64,000 nucleotides of DNA from positions 2,139,525 to 2,203,524 of the forward strand of contig NC_030852.1 of the NCBI RefSeq assembly GCF_000208745.1, written 5' to 3'. Shown in pieces: positions 11,587 through 24,500 of this stretch; the stretch's first letter is position 1, and the number at the start of each line of letters is the position of its first letter. A program made the translations under genes and the position numbers. The DNA is from Theobroma cacao (Eukaryota; Streptophyta; Magnoliopsida; Malvales; Malvaceae). The notes under the pieces were generated by a model. That model searched no databases. It was given only the letters and a program-made list of their open reading frames with translations, and was not told where the DNA came from.

Positions 11587-11748
11587 TCTATAACATAAGT
11601 AAAGGAAGCCCCGAAGGGGCTTCCTCCTTTAGCCACGTGGAGGGCTAAGAAAAAAGAAAAAAAGAAAAGAAGAAGAGAAGTAAAAAGAGAAAAAAAAAAA
11701 ACTTGAAAGAGGCCCGTGTGCAACGCACGGGCCATAATCTAGAACTAG
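11587..11748 (+). mobile_element. Minimal non-autonomous Helitron, both termini visible
   Basis: The element starts TCTATAACATAAG after an A (11586), carries a near-terminal perfect hairpin (9-bp stem GGAAGCCCC, 3-base loop, 11604-11624), then a purine-rich stretch (about 11639-11710), and ends with a GC-rich hairpin (stem GGCCCGTG plus a G-U and a G-C pair, 11711-11733), 11 spacer bases and CTAG at 11745-11748, followed by T. TC at the 5' end, a hairpin about 11 bases before CTRR, and insertion between A and T are the canonical marks of Helitrons. At 162 bp it has no coding capacity. The 5' end and hairpin recur near 40400-40437 on the other strand, supporting a shared family. Confidence 0.75.
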
Positions 11749-12339
11749 TAATATTTAATTTGAAAAAGAAAAAAATATAAACAAGAAATAATTTTTTTAA
11801 GTAGGTATGAAAGTTATGACAATGGTAGAAGTTGGTTACTGGAAGTTTCTTTCTAACATTTTAATTAATTTTTAGAGGACAAAAGAGAGAGAGAGAGTTG
11901 GAGAATTACGTGCGATCCACCTCAGGTGGGTCCATCCCTAGATCTGCAAATAGTGGTAGTGGGGTCCATCTCTACGCCATCATCATCATCATCCATAATA
12001 AAATAACCACCAAATGACCCTACACCACTTAAATAAAAATAAAATAAAAAATATTTAAAATTTTGTAAAAATTTTATATTTTTCTGTTAATATTTTTTAA
12101 CACGGCTAAAGAATAAAATAACAAAAATATCTTTTACTTTATTGAAAATAATTAAAGACAATAAAATTTATTCTTCTTGAAGCAAATTCTAAATTTATAT
12201 TTTTTATATTATTCTAAATTTACCATAAAAATATAAAACCCTGTAACCGTCCCTTAATTAATTAATTAATCCTTAAAAAATTTAAAATCTAGACCTACTC
12301 AACCCCCCCAAACCTTATCTCTTCTGTGGGTCCCACCTC
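11749..12339. other. No gene seen
   Basis: AT-rich with a GA run near 11884-11896 and an ATTA repeat near 12255-12270. No ORF worth reporting. Confidence 0.55.
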
Positions 12340-12660
12340 TCCCATCTTTCGCCACGTACGCAATTCCAAGTACAACTTTTCTTAGGAGCCGGATTTTCCA
12401 AGCCTAGCCAACCTCCTCGTTCACCGATTTCATGCACAGCGCCACGTCGTTCATCACCAAAGCCACGTGTTTTTGACGCCATCTTAGTCAAGCTCGAAAC
12501 CGGGACGTTACCGACTGCTTCTCACGTGTACAGACACCGCCAGTGTTTTCAGTGGACCGGCTCTTCCGGTAATATCAAACTTTTAGTCCTAGGAAATCGT
12601 GAGGGCGATTGAAAAAGCGACACGTGGAGTAGGTAGCACGAGAACAGGTCACATGTGCGA
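12340..12660. promoter_or_regulatory. Orphan island of ACGT-core / G-box motifs
   Basis: A GC-richer island of about 320 bases in otherwise AT-rich DNA. It holds three perfect CACGTG palindromes (12464-12469, 12523-12528, 12621-12626), further ACGT cores (12354, 12444, about 12505) and CACATGTG near 12652. ACGT cores and G-boxes bind bZIP and bHLH factors and act as ABA- or light-response elements when clustered. No coding sequence lies within several kb on either side, so any target is unknown. Confidence 0.45.
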
Positions 12661-13094
12661 GGAGTTTTTATTGTTGTTGTCAGTTTGGGAGAAGGGGTTT
12701 AGTACATAAAAGTTGAAATGTCAGTCGTGTCCGGTTTATTTTTTCATTTTTGTGTTGCGTGGGTTTCACGATGGGGCAGGTGAGCTTATCAATTAACTTC
12801 CTGTAGATATTTTTCTTCCGACTTTTCTAGATTTTCATAAATATCCTTGTACTTGAAGGCTGAATTCCACAACTGACACGTACCCTTTTGCTTTGTGTTT
12901 GGTTGACGAGAATACTTTGTTCCCATTTTGGATTAAGATGTTCTGCTTTTTTGACCTTTGGTTTCATTCTTTTCATAAAAACATTTAACACGATATTTTT
13001 CGTCTCATGGTCATGTGATTTCAAATTCTGTGGAAGGTTCCAGAAGATTTCTTTTTGATATATATGCTTTTTAGTTAAATACATGACGTAATGT

Positions 13095-13505
13095 TTTAAA
13101 AAGTATTTAAATATCTTAAAAATATTTATTTTTTATTTTAAATAAAATAAACTCTTGTTACTAATTATTGATAAATTATTATTAATTAAAATATTACTGA
13201 TTATTTTATACACACATAACGTTAGCATAGAAAATAAAAAGTTAAATAGGTATAGCATCTTGTCACATTAACATGACACGTCATAATTTATTATTATATA
13301 TTAATATATCACGTCAATATCATATGATATATACTGATAAGTAATATTTTTTATTAACAACAATTAGTCAACTATTAATAATAAGAATTTATTTGATTTA
13401 AAATAAAAATATAAAAACTTTATTGAATATAATAAGAAATAAGTATTTATTTGAATTTTTCTAAAAATTTCAAGATTTTTTAAATAATATACTTAAATAA
13501 TTTTT
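13095..13505. mobile_element. Foldback MITE family, copy 1
   Basis: Shares with four other copies in the window a block reading AATTTATTTGATTTAAAATA followed by AAAATATAAAAACTTTATTG. The mirror-image block occurs near its left end, so the copy could fold on itself over arms of about 100-150 bases. The centre carries ATATCA/TGATAT and CATGACA words common to the family. Boundaries are approximate and I cannot fix a target duplication. Confidence 0.55.
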
Positions 13506-14926
13506 CTCTTTTGAAATCTCAAATTTTAATTGCTTCGATATTTTTAAACGTATAATAATAAATAACATAAAAAAATATGCATATAAAAAATTCCAACCAT
13601 ATTATTAAAAAAGTAAAATAATATCAACTAAAAATTAAAAATGGGTACTTGAAAAATCGCACCAAAATAAGAACATGATTTTGACCCAAGAACAAGAGAT
13701 GTACCCTAAGCTAGTCTTATTACAAAAGTACCATATTTTTGGGTATGTGATCATCATGTGACTGGTTATTACTACTTTGTGAATGGCATTGTAATGGATG
13801 GGCACCAAAGACCAAAGGTGTGGATGAGACCATGGGTGTACATTCTTATCCTGTCCTTAGCTCACACATATGCAATCATAATATTGAAATTTTGGTACTC
13901 CAGCAAACATTTTGTTCTCAACATAAAGACTTGACAAGGACATCAATGCCTATTTGAGATAATAGACACACTATATGTTAAAATGTACTACACCTTCTTG
14001 ACGGAGATTTTTTAGTACAATTAGAAATTTTTTGGGTAAATTACAAAACAGCTTAAATACTTGAATATATGAATGCATATATATTTTTTATACATATTAT
14101 TCGAGGTAGATAGATGGTTCAATCCATCAGATCAGAGTAAAATGTTGTATCTTATTAGAGTCGTATATTTCAAATACTTGAAGTTAAAATCAACTATTTT
14201 GAGGCAGACAAATTTAAAAGTTAATTGTCTTTTTTTTAGTAAAAAGAAAAAATAAGTAAATTACATTTACATCCACATGATTCCAAATTATCTAACTCAA
14301 CATTGATAATTTCATTTAAAAATTATATGAAAAATATCTTTAAACACGAATAAAAGAATATTTAAACTATTTTATTGAACAAATAAAATTAACAACATAA
14401 CCCTTTTTAAATATAAATTTAAATAGTGAGTATTAAATATAAATATATATAAAAAAGAAAGTCACATAAATAAAAAAGTTTCATGATCAAAAAAGACAAG
14501 AAGGGTGAAAGGCACTGGCAAAGCTAAGATGGTGTTAGGTGGTGATGAATATTATTTTTTTTTATTAGAATTGGAGAATAGAGGATTTGAATTTTGTTTT
14601 TTAAATAAAAAAATTATATATTAATTAATAAATTAAATATTAAAATATTGATGAACGTTATTTTTTATTAATATAAATTACAAATTTTGAAATATAACTT
14701 CGTGATCTTGTATGATTAAAGGTCGTATGGACAAAGGTTTGAGAGTCCATGCCGTGTAGAAAGAGAGAATGATGATTCAGCGTGGAAAAATGAGAGGACC
14801 AAAGGCATCTTAGGGAGGGGAAGTGACAAGATGTACTTGTAAAAAAATCACATGGCCCAAGAGCACTAGAATCTCAGATCTCTTGACCTAAACATCCAAT
14901 CAGGACCACAGATTCCTTGCCATCTA

Positions 14927-14949
14927 CTTCTTCTTCTTCTTCTTCTTCT
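14927..14949. repeat. (TTC)n microsatellite
   Basis: About eight uninterrupted CTT/TTC units in non-coding DNA. Confidence 0.9.
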
Positions 14950-16287
14950 ACTTGTTTATTGTTTCTTCATGAACCATGTCACACCCAATCTTCTCAAACG
15001 AATGACTGTGTTTTGCTAGAATAATTGCTCTTTGTCTCCAACGGTTATGCCAATCTCCACTTGGCACCTCTTTCACCACACGATTTTAGATCTCATAATT
15101 CCTTTCGTTTCAAGTAGTATCCATATATAGTATTTATACATTATTAATTAATTATAAATTAATTTTTTAAAAATAAATATTAATAAAATTATAAGTATTA
15201 ACAAAACGATGATATTTGATTTATTAATAATATATAAATTTATACATTGATAATATATTAGATATAAAATTAATATTATTAATAAATTCCGACACATGTA
15301 TTGTTCGAGGTGAAAGAGAAAAAAAAAGTTAATGATTTGGAATAGAAAAGACATGGTGATTTGAAAAGAGAAAAAGAAATTATGTGATAGAAAATTTGAA
15401 TCCTTTCAAGTGTAAGTGAAAACTTTTTTATTATTATTTTATTTAATTTATGATTAAATTAAATTCGATGTCATATTCAAGTTGGAAACTTTCTTTGTTG
15501 AAAATAAATAAATAAATAAAACTTTTTTCATTGTCAAAAATGAAATAAAAACAGTGAATTATTATATTTATATATATTTTAAAAGGTTTTTTTTATTAAT
15601 TGGACCCCTGTGAGTGGGAACATCTTTTCTCCTTGACCCCACCTAATCTCCTTTTCTTAGAAAATTATTTCCAAAATGGAAACCTCGTGGGTGACCACAT
15701 TCACAAGTACTTAAGAACACTTGCCTACATTCACACCTTTTTTTGTGATGTTCCTTCGCTTTCAAGGAATCACATTCATATAATTATCAATGTTTTTGAG
15801 CAGGAGGTGGACCATCCTTGCCTCTATCTTCATTCAAATTAAATGTTTCTTCACCCAAGAAAATAAAATTTTTCATTACTTTAATTTATGAAAGCTTTTT
15901 CTTTCTCTTTTTCTCTTTTGAAAGGCAATTAATTTGCCTTAATCGTGCTCTAAAGTTATTGTCTAGGGAGGGTTTAATTATTCAAACCTAACCACCATAT
16001 AAGGTTGCCTTCTACCATGGGGTATGGTTTTTCCAAAGAAAAGTCAAGCATTTAGTAACACATGAGACAAGCAGTCTCCACCTTTAATCAATGGGAATTA
16101 AAGATGTTAGTCTCAAAATTTCTTTGACAATTTAAATTGGGTTTAATTATAGATATCTCCAATTCCATTGCTCTTGAGAAAAGGAATTTTTATATAATCC
16201 AATTCAAAATCAAAGTTTCATAATTTATATTGTTGAAAAAGATACTATAAGAAATTACAAATAAAACAAAAATAACAAGGCATAATA

Positions 16288-16690
16288 TTTAAAAAAACCC
16301 ATGAACTATTGAAGAAAATTTACATAAGGTTTAATTCTTTTACCGTATTTAATCAAGTTTCTATATTTTTATTTTTGACCAAATAAGCTCATATGACTTA
16401 TAGTTAATTAAAATTAGTTAAAATATCACTTATCATTTTATATTCAAGTGTATTGACATTACGTTGACACGAAGGGTGAAATATCATATCAACATACCAC
16501 ACTATCATTCATTATAATACATCCACATCATGCGACGTAAAATGACAAGTGAGATTTTAATTGAAAATAATTAGTAAACTTATTTTGTTTAAAATAAAAA
16601 TATAAAAACTTAAAAATAATAAAAGAATAAGAGTTTATTTAAAATTTTTAAAATAATTTCGAGGTTTTTTTAAAGTATTATGCCAAATAA
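16288..16690. mobile_element. Foldback MITE family, copy 2
   Basis: Begins near AATATTTAAAAAAACCCATG and ends near the inverted GAGGTTTTTTTAAAGTATT, so the outer ends are inverted repeats. The inner arms carry the family blocks TATATTTTTATTTTTGACCA and AAAATAAAAATATAAAAACT. The centre has ATGACAAGTGAGATTTTAAT. More diverged than copies 3 and 4. Confidence 0.55.
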
Positions 16691-19600
16691 CAATAAATTA
16701 ACTTTTCAAGAAATAAGTGGATATATATTAATTTATTTTGGAACCTCTTAAAAAACAAGGGTGAAACATTGAACTTCAAGTAGAAGATATGCTCCTCTTT
16801 TCTTTTTCGTTTTTCCTTGTCATTTTAGAATTTTCTCAAGTCATCATGGAAGCCAGCAAGGTCAATAAAGCACTTCGCCCAACAAAATCTCGTGTTCTAA
16901 TTCATTTGTAAACCTTTTGGCATATGGCTACAGTGGGTAATTACATAGAAAAAGAAACGAAAAGAAAGAGAAAGGGATTTAAACTTAAAATAAGCTTTGC
17001 ATGGAAGGAGGATCCTTTCTCATCAAATCTCACACATTAAGTGAACATGTTCAAACATGATACATATTTTTCTCTTTTATCTTATCATCTAAATATGGTA
17101 TCAATCAATCAATGAATTGATTAATTAAATAATCTTTCAATAGTTCCTTGATGTAGAGGCCATAGGGTGTGCTGTAAAAGTTCAAAACAACATGGGGCGG
17201 CCTGGTTTGAGAAAACAAAGAGAAAGGGATCTAATCTTACACTTAGAGATTCCAATATTGCTTTTGAAATTGATGCAAAATACTTAATTAATTGATGGAA
17301 AATTTGTAATATATAACAGAAAAAAAAAGTCAAAACTTATCTTTCGATAATATATTTGAATTTTATTATACGCAAATTAATTTAATTTTATATTGATATA
17401 TTTAAATTATTTTTTATAATCTATTTAAGAAAAAGGAAGAAGAAGACACTGGAGAAGGAATTCTTCACTAACATACGTGCACGATAGAACAAATGAATAA
17501 TATAAAGTATCTTTGCATGTATAATGGGTATATTTTTAGGATTGATTCCATTCCAGCTTTGGGGGAAAATATATGAATCAAATTCATTTGAAATTCAAAA
17601 TAACATAAGATGCTAAATTAAATTATAAAGCACCAAGAAATGGAACAGAGAGAATCCCACCAGTTTAAAGTTTGGGTCAGTATGATCAATCAATCAATCA
17701 ATCAAATACGTGTATGTTGAAATAAATATAATAGTTGATTACCTAAAAGAATTAATTATAATTACAATTTGATTAGTAAGTTTCATTGAAAATTATAGTA
17801 GCCACCCTGATTTTGATTCATGTTTTGCAGCATAAATTTATATGGAAATGGGAATCGAATATGTATTATACTTATAATTTCCATCCAATATGGCATGCCT
17901 TGAATATTATTAATCTAAAATTTGAGAAAAATGAAAAAAAATACTATCCAATTAACTTTATGTTAATAACTTTTTTTTTACAATAAAAAATTGCTAACGA
18001 GTAATGGATTAAAAGTATGGATCTTTTATGGTATATATATTGATGACGAAGACATGAAATTTACGACCTTTTAGTAAGTACAAATACATATATATAATTC
18101 ATCCAGTACTACATGTTAATTCAACAATTAATAAAGAAAATCAGTATTAAACTAATAAGTTATTTTCCTTTTTGCTACTTTAAGTTAACATATTTTTCAT
18201 CAAATAAATATGTGACAAATATTTCAATTCAATTGTTTAATTTTTTAAATTTTGATACTAATTATGAGTCCCTTCATCTTATTTTTATTTGTCTATGTTT
18301 AAATACCATGGAGTTCAAAATAAAATTCTAATTTTGATGTGTTTTATATTAAAATTTTATTTTTTTTATAAACTTGATGTTTCGTAGTTTTTAATATAAA
18401 TAAATATAAAAATAATTTTTTAAAAAATGAAAATTTATGTGATTCAACCTCACGCACAGAGTAAAATAATTCTTCTACTATTAAAAAATAAAATATAATA
18501 AATCTCTCTCAATGATTTCCCAAATCAATCTAAAACCTCTTTGTATAACCTCTCTAAATAGCCTCACAAGAATACTTATCCAATCTACCCTAACTCTACC
18601 TAGATTAAAAGACAAAGTTATAAATAGTTCCCTCGGCTCTCAAAAACACTACCCACTCTTCTAAAGTTTAAAGTAGAATAAGATTAGCACTCAATATGGA
18701 GCAAGAAGTTTAAAACCGTAAATTACTCAATATTGTATACAAGCATGAATACTAATCAAATAAAATTTTGAATTCTAATCAACTCAAAATTCAACAACAA
18801 GATTAGCTGCACACAGTTTTATGCACACGTAGATACAAAAAAAAAAAACTATATTATCTTACAAAAGTCAAGATTTTAATTTTTAAAAATTTGGATTCGG
18901 AACAATCATGTCTAATTCTAATTGCTCCAGATTCTCAAGATGCTAGACTTTTTCATTTTTTTCTAATTCTTTATTGACAAGTGATAGAACTATATATTAA
19001 AAAAAAACACACACACACACACAATTGTGCTTGAAAGGTTGTCTCTTCAATGAAAAGAGAACAGCAATAATGCAGCTGATAAAGGTGCTTTGTGTTTAAT
19101 ATTGAAATGATACGAGGAAACAAATCAAGATACCCATTCTAGTTGATTTGGTCTAACTTTTGTAGCATTTGACGTGTAAATGTGGGTTTGAATCTATACA
19201 TAGTGACGGTTGAGAAAAAAAGGAGACGAATTTTTCATGAGTAAGCCTACCCTTACCCCCCGTCGGTTTAACATTTAATTATTCCAAAAGAAAACATCAC
19301 CCAATTGCGGAAAAAAGGATGATAGCTTTAAGCTGTGTTTGCCACAACACATGGAAAGTGGAAGCCAAACCAGACATGCTTACCAAGAAAAGAATATAAA
19401 ACTAGGGCTATCAAGGTTATATGATAAAAGCTGATAAATTAACTGAATATAAATTAATTTAGATTATTTCATTTTTAGCATATCGTACGATTGGTTGGTG
19501 TTTTTTTTATGTCTTAATTTTTTTGATTTGATTAATTTAATTTTTGAAATTTTAATATTGATCTGATCGAACTGATTGATCGAGTGCTCACTCTAATAAT

Positions 19601-20368
19601 AATAATAAGTACAAGTTTAAAACACAAATCAATATTACAATAAGATCATAAGTATTTAAAATATAAGCTTTATCAAGATGAGCCTAGATCTTCAGTCTGT
19701 GGATTGAGTAATTTTCCTTGATTCTTTTCCCTGCATTAAGGGCAAACCTGAGCTTGAAAATTATTAAAACGATAATAAAGAAAGTGACCTTGGAAATTAT
19801 ACAAAAGCTATGTTAATGAAAACATATAGATAAAAATGATGGAGCTGGCACTTTTTATTGTATGGTTTTTTTAATAGACTTTTTATTATATTGTTAAAGG
19901 CTTTAATTCTTGAACCAATTAACCAAAGTCAAAACTTTAAAATGTTTTTAATAATTAAGGATTGGGTTCTGATTAATGTCAATATATGAAAAAGGGAAAG
20001 GCGGTACCAAAAAAAAAAAACAACAAATACCTAAGTAAACAAAAGAAAACCAAATTAAAGAATTTAATCTGTACGAAAAAATGTAATTAATTATTTCATT
20101 TAATGAAGAAGTGAAAGTTAAAGTTTTCAGGTCTCTTAAATTAGGTTTTGATTTAATGATGGATGCATGTATCTTTATGTGTAAAGTTAGGTTAAAATCT
20201 TATTTTTTCAAATAAAAGATATTATGAATATATAAAACAATATAATTAATTTATGGGAAGTAACCTAGAAGTTTCAGAACTCATTATGATCAATATATTT
20301 AAATGAAGTATACATCTAGTCATTTTTGTCTTCAGGACATGTGAATATAGAAGATTCTAATTATATAA

Positions 20369-21563
20369 TGGCACGTTTGGTTCGCGGAATAGAGAGGAAT
20401 GGAATAGAATAGTTATTACATGAAAATAGAATGAGGTGGGAATAGAATAAAATAAGTATTACGTAATTTGGTATGATAAATGGATTAGAGTAGGAATAAT
20501 TATTATGATTTATTACAATATTTGGTTGGTAACAATAGCTTTGGAATAAGAAAGTAATAGAAAATAAAAAGACAAAAATACCCTTTATTATATTTAATGT
20601 ATTTTATTTTTATTTTTTAAATATTAATACTTTATAGTTTAATGAAAATATTAATAATCGATAATTTAAATATTAATATTTAAAATTAATTTTTTTAAAG
20701 TTAAATATTAATATTTTATTTTTTTAATATTTTAAGTTAAATAGTAATATTTATCAAACTTATACTCATAAACTTAGTATAAAAGTGTTTTTGTTGTTCT
20801 TTGGAAAATGCCTCACGTCTTTCAAGAACGTAAAACATTTTTTGTGATTAACTCTATTGACTTATAAAATATTTTATATTTGACATTAATTTTTTGTTTT
20901 TTAAATAAGTATAAATTTTAAAAATATTTTTTTAAAAATATTTTACTATAAAACAAATGAACCCTAATGTAAGGTAAGACGTCATTTTCTAAAAACGATG
21001 NGATCTGGCTGTGGAGTGCCAGATCCAACCGTGGGATCTGGTCGGGAAGCACCAGATCCGGTGCTTCCCGCTGCCAGATCTGGCCGTTGAGTGCCAGATC
21101 TGGCCAAATCTCCGGCGTAACCTGGTCCGACCATATTCGGTCATAAAATCGCCGTCACAGCCGCTTCCGTCGCAGTCGCTGCCGTCGCCGCCGCCGCTAA
21201 CATCATCTCCGGCGTTGATGCCACTTAGAGAGAGAATAAGAGAGGAAAGAATGGGGGAAGAGAGAGAAAGAAAAAGAGAAAATGAGAAAAAAAATATATA
21301 TATAGGTCTAGGGTTGTAATATTTATAAACAGTAAGGGGCATTTTAGTCATATCATAATTCAAAGCTATTCCCATGGTCACGAAATAGCAAAAACCATGG
21401 GGAGCCTCGGGTTTAACTAAGCCTGAGTTTTACCCCTTTTGAGAGAATAGCTATTACTAAGTAATAGCTATTCTTTGTGATATTACCATACCAAACGGAG
21501 GTAATCTATTCCCTTGGGAATAGACAGGGAATAGCTTAGCTATTCCCTGTACCAAACGTGCAG
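20369..21563. mobile_element. PIF/Harbinger-like non-autonomous DNA transposon
   Basis: Inverted ends TGGCACGTTTGGT (left) and, on the other strand, CTGCACGTTTGGT (right); similarity continues inward with GGAATAG-rich sequence. TAA stands at 20366-20368 and again at 21564-21566, a 3-bp target duplication typical of PIF/Harbinger. Inside, an AT-rich left half is followed by a GC-rich core (about 21002-21220) built of repeated GATCTGG and its complement CCAGATC, including an 11-bp perfect stem CGGGAAGCACC at 21043-21053 / 21060-21070. Near the right end a 10-bp inverted repeat (ACAGGGAATA, 21524-21550) occurs. Two overlapping ORFs (102 and 130 codons) show no transposase signature. One ambiguous base lies at 21001. 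Confidence 0.65.
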
Positions 21564-24500
21564 TAAGTGGAAGTTTCCCACCACTTTCGGTTTTCCTTTC
21601 CCCCTATTTTCATCTCCTTTTTATCCTAAATGGTTGGCTCCACCCGTCTTAGGAGCCACAGGATTGTCATTTTGATTTGTATGTCTTTTCTTTTGAAAGA
21701 TAATTTTGATTTGTATGTTAACACTGAAATTCCTTTTGATTGATTTTTTGAATATATTTTATTTATAAAAATTTGTTATATTAATTCCTATTTCTAGTTA
21801 ATTAATATTAAACAGCTTGAGATTGATTCCAACTTGCAAAATTTTTCCCTTTATTGACAACTGCCCTTGAGACTTCTAGCCATTTGGATTTGCTTTAATG
21901 TGTAACCTGTCGTTTTTCATGTGAAAAATTAGATTCAACATCATGTTCCCAAGGAAGAATATAATTTATCACAAAATTTTCAAATGATGCTCCTTTTCTA
22001 TTGTTCCAAATTTGATCTTTATGGCCGCTAGCTAGTCATGGCATGTTTCTTATCAATGAGTATATACCCAATATATATCCATTTCTATGTAGAAAATTCG
22101 AAATTACTCCAAGAAAAGACAACCAAAAACCTTGAAGGTGGAATTGTTCTCGCAAACTTTAAGAAAGAAATGGATTTCTAGTACATTATCAAAGTCATCC
22201 CCACAATAAAAGTTGGGCAAGATTTATTCTTTTCAAGAACCAAATTCTTGGTAAGAATAATGTCAATCTAACTTCGTACACAAAACCCTTTTTCTTTTTT
22301 TCCAATGGAGTAGGCCACGGTTGACTGACGTTTTCTAATTAAAGTATATCGATCCAAATTAGTATTATAACGCGTACTAATTTCACTTAATTTAGACGTG
22401 TAATGTTAGGTTAACCCTTTGATTATCGCTATAAAAAACTACATCTTTAGATGGATGCTTAATTATAATATATATACTTGGACTTATTTGGAATGAGATC
22501 AAACTTGCAATATTGAACTGCGTTTTAATGGAAATTTGAGTGCCATCCTCTTGTGGTGGACTATACAATATTGCATTATAACATAAGAAAATAGAAGTGA
22601 TGGTTTGTTTAATTTGTTTGAATATAGGAATTTTTTTTTCTACATGGCTGATTTTAATTGTTGGCATGAAAAGGGTCATCTCACCTTAGATATTCTAGTT
22701 AAAAGCACGCGTGCTATTGATTAATTAATTAATTGCTTAATTTTATTCCATCCAGGGTTTGCCTGTTGGTATGACAGATGTCTAGATTGATGTTGTTTTG
22801 CCTCTGAAATTAGGCTTCAAAATTTGGGTTTTGGAGAATGGTCAACCACTTAAACTTTACATAAATTAGTTTTTAAATTCAAAAAAAAAAAAAAGAAAGA
22901 TTGCCATGCCATCATGATAAATTAAAATTTCTTTCCACCTAATCAATTTTATAATTTTAATTTATATATATATGAGGATGGCCAAGATTTTGAGCCCTAC
23001 AACTAGTTGGATATGATGGATTAGTTTAAGACAAAACTCAAAAGTAATACATGGATGAAAGAGTGCCTATGATGACATCCATCTTCCTTGTTATATGATT
23101 GAACATGCAATCCATTGTTTGCACTGAAAAGATTCTTATATAAATACCAAAAAATTTTGTTAATATCAGATAATTATACTTTACTGATATTTCAATGTAA
23201 AAGGGAATATTAATCCATTTTTTTAAAAAATAAAGCAAAATGTCAGCATAGAACACTTAAAATAAACACCTGTCTTCGGTCTATACTATCATCAAAGTAT
23301 AAAACATATCTGATTTATTAATTTTCTACAACCTCTTCTATATTCCTGTTTAGCATGCAAAAAAAAAGAAATCATATCTTACATAAGGCAGAGGGCTTAA
23401 TGCATGTTATCTCATTAACTCCATTCCTTTCTAGTTTGCCTCTATATTTTGTGTGTGTGGGTTTTTTTTTTTTAATTTTGCTTATAATTTGCTTTGAGTG
23501 TATGTGAGTGTGAAAGTGAGTACAGTCCTAAGATAATGTTGTGTTTCATGCAGCCCTACTGGCTTAATCAATCACATATAATCAAGCCAAATAAAAGGAA
23601 AAAAAAAAGAAGAAAAGAGAATTGGACCCATAAAAAAGATTGCAGGTTGTTCTGTTCTCTTAAGACTGTTTAGCAAATTATTGAAACAGTGCAACCCACA
23701 TAATTCAGAAAACAAGACAAGCCATCAAATTGAATTGACTTTCAGCCTATGACACGCCCCAGATGGTACCTAATGCAAAGCTAAATCATGATTCTTTGTT
23801 TTCTCTTTTTGCCCTTTTTCCTTCTCTCTTCCATTCATTGTCTTCTTCTTCTTTTTTCTTTTTTAGTTTATTGAACAAATCCAAGAAAGAAAATAATAAT
23901 GTGTGGTTGGCAAGCTGAGACTGTAAAAGTTAAAAAAAAGAGAGGAATCATTTTGTTAGTGAGTGGAGGAACTTGGTTTTAAGGGTAATGATCCACATTG
24001 TCTCTCAAAGGGTTTTTCCAATCAAATTAATAAGATTTAAGAATCAAATTGTAAAGGCCTAAGTCATCCATATCATCTCTTGTTTTCCAAAATATGAATA
24101 TGAAACCCACTTAAGATGCTAATTCTACCTTTTTTGTTTCAATGAGAAGTTTAGGGTGATGGAAAAAGCTATTAGCTTAAGAATCAAGCTACACCTACTC
24201 TTATCAAGGATGTCACTCTTTGCAATGTCATGATAAATTATCTTTTTGCAAATTTAATAAAAAAATTAACTCAAACCCAATTTTCCTAACATAATTTCCA
24301 GTAAAAAATTTTAATTTAACTGGAATGATAAAAATGAGATCAAATTTAGATAAAGATTTTAGACTTTTGAGACGATGAATAATACATTACTTAATTATTT
24401 CGAAATAATAATGTCAACGGGTTGTATTGGACCCGAGCTTTGTGCATATTGGAATTTAATTTTGGGGCTAAATAACTTGGAGTGTTTAATGCCCTAGAGC

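Larger units (their letters stand above)
12661..20368. other. Gene-free AT-rich stretch
   Basis: No credible gene. Two foldback MITE copies and a (TTC)n repeat are listed separately. Slightly GC-richer pieces at about 13680-13960 and 14720-15080 have no family-like frame. ORFs at 12827-13084 and 15600-15842 are short and unlike any protein I know. A short AC run is at about 19008-19022. Confidence 0.5.

Noticed and set aside
12827..13084. 85-codon Lys-rich minus-strand ORF near the G-box island
   Set aside because: Considered as the target gene of the island, but it has no recognisable motif and is short; transcription direction would also be toward the island only by accident.
15600..15842. 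80-codon plus-strand ORF
   Set aside because: No family signature, no promoter or splice continuation seen, and the surrounding sequence is non-coding in character.
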